A stretch of DNA of 52,315 bases from Anaerolineae bacterium (GTDB taxonomy: Bacteria > Chloroflexota > Anaerolineae > Aggregatilineales > Phototrophicaceae). A program made the position numbers and the translations under genes. The notes below the pieces were generated by a model. It made no database searches and was not told where the DNA came from. It saw nothing but the letters and a program-made list of their open reading frames with translations. Of this stretch, positions 18,991 through 26,302 are shown piece after piece (positions within the stretch are counted from its first letter, which is position 1; the number at the start of each line of letters is the position of its first letter). The stretch is taken from NCBI GenBank assembly GCA_030950085.1, contig JAUZRW010000128.1, forward strand, positions 1 to 52,315, read 5' to 3'.

Positions 18991-19959
18991 ATGACGATTG
19001 AAATCACAGCCGGACGCTATCGTGGTTTGAAAATGACAAGTTTAGGTGAGGCTGATATTTTCGGCATTTTGGCTTTTGACCAACGCGGCAGTTACCGTCG
19101 CATGATGCCCGATAACACATCTTATCAACAATTGGTACAAGTCAAAGTTGAGATTATCAGTGAATTAGCTAAAGATGCCAGTGCTGTTCTGACCGACCCT
19201 ATTTATGGTCTCTCCCCTGCTATGCACATGAACGGCAAAGCGGGCTTGCTCATGGCGCTCGAGAAAAGCGGTTACAGTGGCGATTCGACCTATCGCAAAG
19301 TAGAATTTATCGACTCGTGGACACCCGAAAAAATTCGTAAAATGGGCGCAAGTGCGGCGAAACTGCTTGTCTATTATAACCCACAGGCAGAGACACTCGC
19401 TGATGAATTAGATGAGATGATACGGCAAGTCGTTCGTGATTGTCATGCGTGGGATTTGCCCCTTTTCCTAGAACCCTTGTCGTATAGCCTTGATGCCAAT
19501 ATCCCCAAAAACAGCCCCGAATTTGCACAACAACGCGCTGATATTGTTGTCGAAACAGCGCGTCGCCTCAGCCAAACGGGGATTGATATCCTCAAAATGG
19601 AATTTCCAGTCGATTTGCAATTTAACCAAGACCATGACGAATGGCGCAAACAATGTGAACGCCTCAGTGCGGCATCAAGTATTCCGTGGGTGCTGCTGAG
19701 TGCCGGTGTCGATTTTGAAGAATTTGAACCCCAAGTCCTCATTGCCTGCGAAAGTGGCGCGAGTGGTTTCCTTGCTGGGCGTGCTATCTGGAAAGAGGGC
19801 GCAGCCATGCCAACTGACGAGCGTCAAGCCTTCTTAACGGGTACAGCAACAGACCGTTTACGCAAACTCATCAGAATCGCCCAAGAAAAAGCACGCCCTT
19901 GGACAGATTTTTACAATATGCAGCCGTCAACTGAAAATTGGTACGCAACCTACGGCTAA
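18991..19959 (+). CDS. Class I aldolase of the LacD/YihT family (tagatose-bisphosphate or related)
   Basis: The 322-residue protein has FGILAFDQRGSYRRMMP near the N-terminus, GIDILKMEFPVD with the expected Schiff-base Lys (about 205), and IPWVLLSAGVD with GASGFLAGRAIW for phosphate or sulfonate binding. This matches tagatose-1,6-bisphosphate aldolase (LacD) and the related sulfofructose-phosphate aldolase YihT. It would split a ketose phosphate into dihydroxyacetone phosphate and an aldehyde. It follows the DUF4432 gene and pairs with the PfkB kinase. The AGGAG is about 14 bases before the ATG, longer than usual. Confidence 0.83.
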   Translation: MTIEITAGRYRGLKMTSLGEADIFGILAFDQRGSYRRMMPDNTSYQQLVQVKVEIISELAKDASAVLTDPIYGLSPAMHMNGKAGLLMALEKSGYSGDSTYRKVEFIDSWTPEKIRKMGASAAKLLVYYNPQAETLADELDEMIRQVVRDCHAWDLPLFLEPLSYSLDANIPKNSPEFAQQRADIVVETARRLSQTGIDILKMEFPVDLQFNQDHDEWRKQCERLSAASSIPWVLLSAGVDFEEFEPQVLIACESGASGFLAGRAIWKEGAAMPTDERQAFLTGTATDRLRKLIRIAQEKARPWTDFYNMQPSTENWYATYG

Positions 19960-20005
19960 GAAAAAGGTTGCATACTTTCATCCATTTAACCATTTATGAC
20001 ACTGA

Positions 20006-20098
20006 TTATGAATTCTCAGATTTACAGGGATAGCTACCAATAGAAGCGCAAAGCTCTCTAATTTTGCGACGTAATTCAGCCGAGATATAACGGGTCAT
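20006..20098 (-). pseudogene. Truncated HNH endonuclease remnant
   Basis: A 30-codon minus-strand frame begins MTRYISAELRRKIREL and then runs into an unrelated tail and a stop at 20006. The opening matches the start of small HNH endonucleases, in which a CEYC zinc-type motif and the HNH core would follow; both are gone. Its ATG overlaps the stop of the upstream 83-residue gene as ATGA, the usual coupling of this two-gene cassette, so the pair was once complete. Confidence 0.6.
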
Positions 20099-20346
20099 GA
20101 CGCACTCAGATTTTGCTTTGCTTTCGCCTGTAAGTGACTCATGAAGCGATTCATACGCAGAAATTCATCTAACTCAGATTGTTCATCTATGCTCAACCTA
20201 CCCTGCCGATTTTTCTCCAACAAGTCGCTCATCCGCGCTTGTAATTTTTCTGATGGATGATAGGTAACAATCTCACGGGTAGAAGGCGATGATGCTAAGA
20301 AGGTAATCAGTTCATCAAATGCGACATTAGGGGTTGGAATAGTCAT
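20095..20346 (-). CDS. Small antitoxin-like protein upstream of an HNH nuclease relic
   Basis: The 83-residue acidic-helical protein has the pattern SPSTREIVTYHPSEKLQARM, then DLLEKNRQGRLSIDEQSELDEF, then a basic C-terminus. It resembles a family common in Cyanobacteria and Chloroflexota that is usually encoded just ahead of a small HNH endonuclease. No function is proven for the family as far as I know. The GAGGAG RBS is 8 bases before the ATG. Its partner here is reduced to 30 codons, which makes this gene an orphan. Confidence 0.65.
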   Translation of the reverse strand: MTIPTPNVAFDELITFLASSPSTREIVTYHPSEKLQARMSDLLEKNRQGRLSIDEQSELDEFLRMNRFMSHLQAKAKQNLSAS

Positions 20347-20495
20347 AGAGAATTCTCCTCATTTGTTCTAAAACTATTGTATAGGAAATTGCCCTATGCG
20401 GATAATACCTTTCGCAAAAGTCGATTTCCCACTACCCGATGCCCTATCAGCACCACGAGGGTAATTTCTCACCACCCTTCATATGATGTTTGATG

Positions 20496-21773
20496 CTAAC
20501 TCCACAAACGGTCATGCGAGCGTTCATCATTCCATTGTGATGTCTCGTCAAAGTAACCGCCAGAGCGTGTACTGTCCATGCGTTCGCGGATAGCGGCTTC
20601 GTTAATATCACCAAAACCGAGTCCCGGCAATTCCGGCACAGGCGCATAACCATCTTGAATCATTGGTTTGGTTGAAGCATCCAGTAAATCATCCCACCAT
20701 GGCAAATCTACCGAATGATTTTCCAGCACATAGAAATTTTCAGTAGCAGCCGCACAATGAATATTCGCAAGGAAGGAAATCGGCGAACCAGCAAAGTGCA
20801 TCGCCATTGCAACCCCGTGTTCTTGCGCCAAATCACCAATTTTCTTGGTTTCCATGATACCGCCCGAAGTCGCAAGGTCAGGATGAATCACCGCTACGCC
20901 CTGTGCTTCGAGTAATGGCTTGAAACCTTCTTTCAGATAAATATCCTCGCCTGTGCAAATAGGGGTCATCACGGATTGCGAGAGGCGCACGTACTGGTCA
21001 GTGAATTGCCACGGTATCATATCCTCATACCACGCCAGCATAAACGGGTCGAGCGCACGCCCTAGCCGAATACACGTTCCAACCGTAATATGCCCGAAGT
21101 GGTCAACTGCAAGCGGCACTTCATAACCAATCACATCGCGTACTTGCCGTACATAATCTACCAGAAATTCAATACCCAGTGGCGACACTTGAATCCCTGT
21201 GAAGGGGTGCATGACATTTTGTGTCTCCAACATTTCTGGGATAGCAGTCAACGCGCCGCGAACATCTTTTAGGAGACCAATGCCAATATCCATTTTGAGA
21301 AATTGAAAACCTTCTTCCATACGCTTCTTTAGCCGTTCGCCCATTTGCGTACCATCTGGCACAGAATCCGTATCACAATAGCACAAAACTTTATCTCGGA
21401 ACTTGCCACCAACCAATTGATACGCCGGAACACCGTAAGCCTTCCCTGCCAAGTCGAAGAGTGCCATCTCAATCCCACAAACACCCCCACCTTGCCGTGC
21501 GTGGTGTCCGAATTGTTTTATCTTGCGGAAAATTTTGTCGATATTACAAGGATTTTCACCGAGAATACGACTCTTGAGCATCAGGGCATACGTCGGACTA
21601 GCCCAATCGCGCACTTCGCCATAGCCACTAATACCCTGATTGGTATCGAGCCGAATCAGCGTAACATCCATCGGCAAGCCTTTGAGATTGCAAATCCGCA
21701 TATCAGTAATCTTGAGTTCTGACGGGCGAGAATTGGTATTGACGTTTGCTTCTAATGACGCATTATCAGTCAT
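20496..21773 (-). CDS. Enolase-superfamily (mandelate racemase/muconate lactonizing type) dehydratase
   Basis: The 425-residue protein has an N-terminal capping domain (GISGYGEVRDWASPTYA) and a barrel with the superfamily acid/base and metal residues: the Lys of FQFLKMDIG, Asp in VDHFGH, Glu in WYEDMIPW, Glu in TGEDIY, and the His of MAMHFAGSP. Members dehydrate acid sugars such as galactonate, fuconate or talarate. The first about 20 residues look like a non-conserved extension, so a later start is possible. It is 6 bases after the RraA-like gene on the same strand, clearly one operon. The acid sugar is unknown. Confidence 0.85.
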   Translation of the reverse strand: MTDNASLEANVNTNSRPSELKITDMRICNLKGLPMDVTLIRLDTNQGISGYGEVRDWASPTYALMLKSRILGENPCNIDKIFRKIKQFGHHARQGGGVCGIEMALFDLAGKAYGVPAYQLVGGKFRDKVLCYCDTDSVPDGTQMGERLKKRMEEGFQFLKMDIGIGLLKDVRGALTAIPEMLETQNVMHPFTGIQVSPLGIEFLVDYVRQVRDVIGYEVPLAVDHFGHITVGTCIRLGRALDPFMLAWYEDMIPWQFTDQYVRLSQSVMTPICTGEDIYLKEGFKPLLEAQGVAVIHPDLATSGGIMETKKIGDLAQEHGVAMAMHFAGSPISFLANIHCAAATENFYVLENHSVDLPWWDDLLDASTKPMIQDGYAPVPELPGLGFGDINEAAIRERMDSTRSGGYFDETSQWNDERSHDRLWS

Positions 21774-21779
21774 GGTAAG

Positions 21780-22598
21780 TTAATCCTCTTTTGCACTTCG
21801 CCATTGTTGATAAGCCGCTTCAATGTGTTCCTCCCAGTTAGGAACGTCGATTTCGCCGGGCGTATATTTGCCCTGATTGAGCATCGCCTTACCCCATTCA
21901 TCGCGTGATTGAATATCCTCGCCTGTTTCGACCACTTCCTGAACAAGATGCGGCGGAATAAAAATAACCCCTGTTGGTGTGCCAAGTACAATATCGCCGG
22001 GTAGCACCGTGACACTGCCAATACGAATCGGCATATTAATCCCTGCTAGTGTGACATCGGCAATCGCTGATGGGTCTACGCCACGACAGAAAAAAGCGGC
22101 TTGAGGCAATTCACGCAAGCCTTGATAATCGCGGATACCACAATCCATGACTGCGCCGCGTTTCGTGCGCGATTGAATCGACGTACCGAGATTGTCACCA
22201 ATAAATGTGCCATCTTTGACCTTGCCAAACATATCGACAATCAGAACATCGCCTTCAACTAATGTATCAATCACCCATGAATTTTGACCGCCAATACGCC
22301 CATCACGGATGCCCTGTTCTTGCACCAAATCATGGAAATCGGGGCGATGTGGTAACATCATTGCCGTGACACAACGCCCAACGAGAATCTTGTCGGGATG
22401 TGTCTGAATCCAGTTGCCCTCAAATTGATGATGATAACCGTGTTTACGCAGCGTTCCCCATGCTTCTTCAGTGGTGAACTTTTCCATGCGTTGCAACAAA
22501 TCATCCGGCACTCGTGGACGACCATCTTCAAAGCGTTCAAATGGATTCAAGCGCGTGATTTCACGAAGAATTTCTTTCGGTGTCACAATATTCATCAA
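21780..22598 (-). CDS. RraA-like / HMG-CHA aldolase family protein
   Basis: The 272-residue protein has the RraA/HMG aldolase core (about 80-235): VEGDVLIVDMFGKVKDG, GDNLGTSIQSRTKRGAVMDC followed by GIRD, where the Arg-Asp pair binds pyruvate and metal in aldolases, and PGDIVLGTPTGVIFIPP. An N-terminal segment of about 80 residues precedes it. In operons with acid-sugar dehydratases, this family may cleave or decarboxylate the 2-keto product. Many members are misnamed demethylmenaquinone methyltransferase. The role here is inferred from the adjoining dehydratase and transporter. Confidence 0.78.
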   Translation of the reverse strand: MMNIVTPKEILREITRLNPFERFEDGRPRVPDDLLQRMEKFTTEEAWGTLRKHGYHHQFEGNWIQTHPDKILVGRCVTAMMLPHRPDFHDLVQEQGIRDGRIGGQNSWVIDTLVEGDVLIVDMFGKVKDGTFIGDNLGTSIQSRTKRGAVMDCGIRDYQGLRELPQAAFFCRGVDPSAIADVTLAGINMPIRIGSVTVLPGDIVLGTPTGVIFIPPHLVQEVVETGEDIQSRDEWGKAMLNQGKYTPGEIDVPNWEEHIEAAYQQWRSAKED

Positions 22599-22661
22599 AC
22601 TTGTCCTTTATAGGCTCAATTAAAGTGTGAATCATACAGTTGAGGCTAATATTCTGCTACT

Positions 22662-23915
22662 TTAAGATGGTACTGGTGATGTCACGATATTGTCTTCAAC
22701 TTTCTTCTTTTGCTTGGATGGAAGTAGCGAAAATACCACAAGTCCGATTAATCCCATCGCAGCCCAAAATATAAACGGCACATTGAGTCCATAAACAGCC
22801 AGACTATTGCCTAATGGCGGCGAGAATGTCCCGCCAAAATTGCGTATCACGCCAGAAAAACCAAGTGCTGTCCCAATATAAGCAACCCCAACCCCTTCAA
22901 CTTCCATAATTGTGGTCATCTGAATTGCCATTAAAGCATCGAATGTTACCCCTGCAATCATGACAGCTACCCAAACTAAGTTGCCCTCAACAACCGATAG
23001 CAAGCCCACACCGAGCGTTATCATCAATGCGGCTAACATCAAGAAACCGCGTCGGATTTGCATTTTGTCAGATAATACAGCAATCGGGATAGCCGCTAAT
23101 AAACTCACAAAATAGAAAGTTGCCAGAGCATTATCCGCACGGACTGTTTCCCAACCGATATCGCGCAAGTATGTTGGCAGATAGCCCGTTGCACCCACGA
23201 CGCAAGCCCGAATACCCATCCCGCCCAAGCCAATCAGCCATATTTTTCGCAGACGCATCACATGGGGTAAACCTTGCCGCAGAGGAACATAACTTTTACG
23301 AGTAGCGTCTGAGTCTTCATCGCGTGGATGCAGCATATACCACAATAACCCGATGATAACTGCCAATATGCCATAGAAAAAAAATACCTGTCGCCAACTC
23401 CCTAGCAACGGTGATAATATACTTGCACTCACCAGCGCACCTAGCGACAAGCCAGCCGCGAAGCCTGCCGAAATAACGCCACTTGCCATCCCTAATTGTG
23501 CAGGTCGAAACCACTCGCCCGCAATTTTGAATACATTGACCGCAATCGCTGGTTGAACCAGACCCAACAGGAATGAGGTCATCATGAAGGTGATAAAATT
23601 AGCAGAGAAACCACGCAATGCACCGGCAACTCCTGTCAGTAAGCAAAGCATAATCAGTGTCCGCCGTGCGCCGAATCTATCCCCAACTGTGCCACCAACT
23701 AGCCCGATAAACATGCCTGTGATAGAGCTAACTGCCCATATCCACCCCACTTGTACCAAACTGAGATTCAATTCTGCTGAAATCTCTGGGAAGAGAACAG
23801 GCAGTGACATATTGGGCATGGCTAAGACCAATGTGGGAGTCAATGCCGCGAGTGCCAACATCAGCCAGCGATAATTAGAATCATATTTTTCTTCTGCCGA
23901 AAAAGTTCGCAGCAT
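22662..23915 (-). CDS. MFS transporter, probably acid-sugar or organic-acid uptake
   Basis: The protein of about 417 residues has 12 predicted membrane helices. The loop between helices 2 and 3 reads GGTVGDRFGARRTLIML, the MFS signature, and a similar loop, VLSDKMQIRRGFLML, marks the second half. I prefer the Met at 23915 (MLRTFSAEEKYDSNYRW), because the 29 residues of a longer reading to 24002 look unlike a membrane-protein start. It heads the MFS, RraA-like, dehydratase run on the minus strand, 63 bases before the next gene, so it probably imports the substrate of that pathway. Confidence 0.85.
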   Translation of the reverse strand: MLRTFSAEEKYDSNYRWLMLALAALTPTLVLAMPNMSLPVLFPEISAELNLSLVQVGWIWAVSSITGMFIGLVGGTVGDRFGARRTLIMLCLLTGVAGALRGFSANFITFMMTSFLLGLVQPAIAVNVFKIAGEWFRPAQLGMASGVISAGFAAGLSLGALVSASILSPLLGSWRQVFFFYGILAVIIGLLWYMLHPRDEDSDATRKSYVPLRQGLPHVMRLRKIWLIGLGGMGIRACVVGATGYLPTYLRDIGWETVRADNALATFYFVSLLAAIPIAVLSDKMQIRRGFLMLAALMITLGVGLLSVVEGNLVWVAVMIAGVTFDALMAIQMTTIMEVEGVGVAYIGTALGFSGVIRNFGGTFSPPLGNSLAVYGLNVPFIFWAAMGLIGLVVFSLLPSKQKKKVEDNIVTSPVPS

Positions 23916-24024
23916 AGTGACGCTTTCTAATGAAAAGGAACGGTGAATGTATCGTGAAGAGAGTAACACAGAATAGGCAAAATCCGCGCCTAACCAATCC
24001 ATGCCACGTTATCTATAGAAATAC

Positions 24025-24049
24025 AAAAAACCGAGAATGGCTCTCAGTT
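24025..24049 (-). terminator. Rho-independent terminator after the AAA ATPase gene
   Basis: On the minus strand AACTGAGA and TCTCGGTT (7 of 8 pairs, 5-base loop) are followed by a run of six T counting the stem end. It lies about 55 bases after the AAA gene stop and before the MFS start, separating the two units. Confidence 0.65.
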
Positions 24050-24101
24050 TTAAGGTCTTTTTTATATTGAAAAACGATTTATTCCTTTGAGCCACTACGC
24101 C

Positions 24102-25427
24102 TTATTTCGCTCCGCCCTCTTCGCAATCTATGGCAGATTCTTCATCAGTTTCGTCTTCTGGCTTGCGTTGGGTGATAATAAATTCATCTCGCGCTTCGAT
24201 TTGTGCCTGCAAACGCTCAAACGAACTTTGCAAGACATCTAAAGTCAGTGTATCAGCATCCAAATCAACCAACTGTGTCAGGGCGAAAACAGCTACTTCG
24301 CGGATAAACGCGCCCGGATAACCGACCAATTTAGGTGCAAGTTCAACATGTTCAGGCAGCCACAAATCCCCTAGATAATGCTTCAACATCCGTTCTGCGA
24401 GTTCGGCATTTTTAATCGGTGGGATGATGTAAATACGGTCAAGCCGCCCCGGACGCTTAAGAACCCGTTCATCAATCGATTCGGGGTAATTCGTCGTTGC
24501 AATCAGCAATGTCCCCTGCTTATTGGCAAACGATTCCGACCCATCCAGCACATTCAGAATCAAGGCTTTTTCGTGTGCATTAAGATAAGCATCCAATTCT
24601 TCTAGCAGAATCAAGGCAGGTTTTTGTGAATGAGCAGCCGTATGGAGTGCTTGCTGAATTTTCCAAAATTGTGCGCCGTTGGCATCAGCACTCGATACAT
24701 AAATAGCTTGATAGCCTTTATCAATCGCCCATTTCGCCAGTGCATTACAGAGCATCGTTTTGCCAGTACCCGGCACACCTGCCAACAAAATCTTACGGAA
24801 TGGGTTGATATTCAATCGCTGATAAATAGCGACCCCTCGTGTATAGAAATTCTCCACTTCTTTGAGAATTGTCTGCTTGAGATCGTCTTCAAGGATAATT
24901 TCATCCCATGTCACACGCGGCTCAAAATTTCGTTGATTCCCCCCGATAACCATCACACTCTGTTCAGGATAGGCAAGGCGGCGGCAAGTCGTCAAGAAAT
25001 CTGCCCATACAGACAAAAATTCTTGTGGCACACAAGCCATACACACCTGATGCCAACCATCGCTAAAATACACAGATAACACCAACACCTCGACAACATC
25101 CACTGTTCCGAGTGTAAAACGGTAAATATAGCTGCCTGTTGTCTCGTCAATTTTACCCTGATGGTCATGCTGCATTACGAACGGCAAAATCGCATGACCA
25201 GTCGGCTTGCGACCTGCAAAACGATATCCTGCCTTGAGTACCACCGATTGCGTGAATAATTCAAGGTTTTTGGGATTAAGACACACCTTGTCTGTACCCA
25301 CCATCACCCAATCGGTCTCAGGGTTTTGTGGTATCCAATTTTTTTCAACCCAGTTTGCCATGATTTCATGCCGCAAACTGGCAAAAATCGGTTCGTCGTT
25401 ATCATAGGAATGATGATAGTACGGCAT
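24102..25427 (-). CDS. AAA-family ATPase
   Basis: The 441-residue protein has an unknown N-terminal domain (about 1-165) and a classical AAA module (about 170-400): Walker A GVPGTGKT (217-224), Walker B LILLEELDA (272-280), sensor 1 IATTNYPESID, and the arginine-finger region RPGRLDR. Walker B has Glu-Glu where Asp-Glu is usual. The C-terminal tail is Asp/Glu-rich. GAGGTG precedes the ATG. It stands alone, with its own terminator, and no substrate or partner gene is adjacent. Its biological role is unknown. Confidence 0.85.
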   Translation of the reverse strand: MPYYHHSYDNDEPIFASLRHEIMANWVEKNWIPQNPETDWVMVGTDKVCLNPKNLELFTQSVVLKAGYRFAGRKPTGHAILPFVMQHDHQGKIDETTGSYIYRFTLGTVDVVEVLVLSVYFSDGWHQVCMACVPQEFLSVWADFLTTCRRLAYPEQSVMVIGGNQRNFEPRVTWDEIILEDDLKQTILKEVENFYTRGVAIYQRLNINPFRKILLAGVPGTGKTMLCNALAKWAIDKGYQAIYVSSADANGAQFWKIQQALHTAAHSQKPALILLEELDAYLNAHEKALILNVLDGSESFANKQGTLLIATTNYPESIDERVLKRPGRLDRIYIIPPIKNAELAERMLKHYLGDLWLPEHVELAPKLVGYPGAFIREVAVFALTQLVDLDADTLTLDVLQSSFERLQAQIEARDEFIITQRKPEDETDEESAIDCEEGGAK

Positions 25428-25842
25428 GATAGCACCTCATTAACTTACGATGACAGTTATCACTTTTTATTATATCTCAAAAGGTCATAATAGACCTAAT
25501 AATAGAAAACTTGTTCCTCTATTTTTAGAATAATACAGATTTGGGAATCACGCCAATCAATTATAGATAGCATTTGAGGTCAATTTTCCGACAAATTCAT
25601 ACAGCTGTATTGTGACACTATGCTAATTGTAACAAGATTAAAACTTTGTCAAAATGAGGAATTTGTACTAAGAAGCGTTGTAGAAAAGTGATAGTCGCCT
25701 AGCATAAGCTACTGTATCACACCCCATCACAAGATTCAGCCCCTCAAAATTGGGGGTATGAAAGAATTCTGACACATTCTTTCATTATATTACAAGTACC
25801 CTACCGAGCTGTTAGAGCCAACAACTTCAACGAGGTGTAACA
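25428..25842. other. 415-base intergenic region with a 9-bp inverted repeat
   Basis: No ORF of note lies between the divergent AAA and DUF427 genes. The clearest structure is TGAAAGAAT (25759-25767) and ATTCTTTCA (25776-25784), a perfect inverted repeat with an 8-base spacer about 60 bases before the DUF427 start. It may be an operator or a leader hairpin. The rest is AT-rich and probably holds promoters for both genes. Confidence 0.45.
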
Positions 25843-26196
25843 ATGGCGTATATTATTCGTGCCAATAACGAAGAAAGAACAGTTTTAGCCTTATCAAATG
25901 AAAGCAATCACTATATCGTTGTCGAAAGTGGCAATTGGTATTTTCATCCTGAACAAATCAATATGGAATATCTTGTTAAGACGGATAAAACATGGACTTG
26001 CCCTCATCGCGGTATCGGCTACTGGTATAACCTCGAAGCACCCGGAATCAGCATCCATAATGTGGCATGGTCTTATCCCAATGCCAGTAATGGCTACACC
26101 AATATCAAGGGGCTTATAGGTTTTTGGGGACGCGATACAGCCGCTTCAATTGCTGAAGTAATCAACACGTCCTCAGAAAACACTGCACAAGCATAG
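25843..26196 (+). CDS. DUF427 domain protein
   Basis: The 117-residue protein matches the DUF427 pattern: ESGNWYFHPEQINMEYL, then TWTCPHRGIGYWYNL with the conserved CPxKG-like CPHRG turn, then VAWSYPNASNGYTNIKGLIGFWG. DUF427 proteins are small beta-rich folds with no agreed function. AGGTG precedes the ATG by about 7 bases. It is a single gene ending at a hairpin shared with the convergent ALDH gene. Confidence 0.78.
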   Translation: MAYIIRANNEERTVLALSNESNHYIVVESGNWYFHPEQINMEYLVKTDKTWTCPHRGIGYWYNLEAPGISIHNVAWSYPNASNGYTNIKGLIGFWGRDTAASIAEVINTSSENTAQA

Positions 26197-26263
26197 TTCA
26201 ACGCCGTGCAATTCATGACCATCATGGCAACACAAATGCCCTTCATTGGGCGCGGATAGTCAT

Positions 26264-26288
26264 TCGGGAGACTGTTATTATCTCCCGA
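26264..26288. terminator. Hairpin between convergent genes
   Basis: TCGGGAGA (26264-26271) and TCTCCCGA (26281-26288) form a perfect 8-bp stem with a 9-base loop in the gap between the DUF427 stop and the ALDH16 stop. There is no long T-run on either side, so it may be a weak or factor-assisted bidirectional terminator. Confidence 0.5.
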
Positions 26289-26302
26289 CAATCTATCTAA
26301 TA

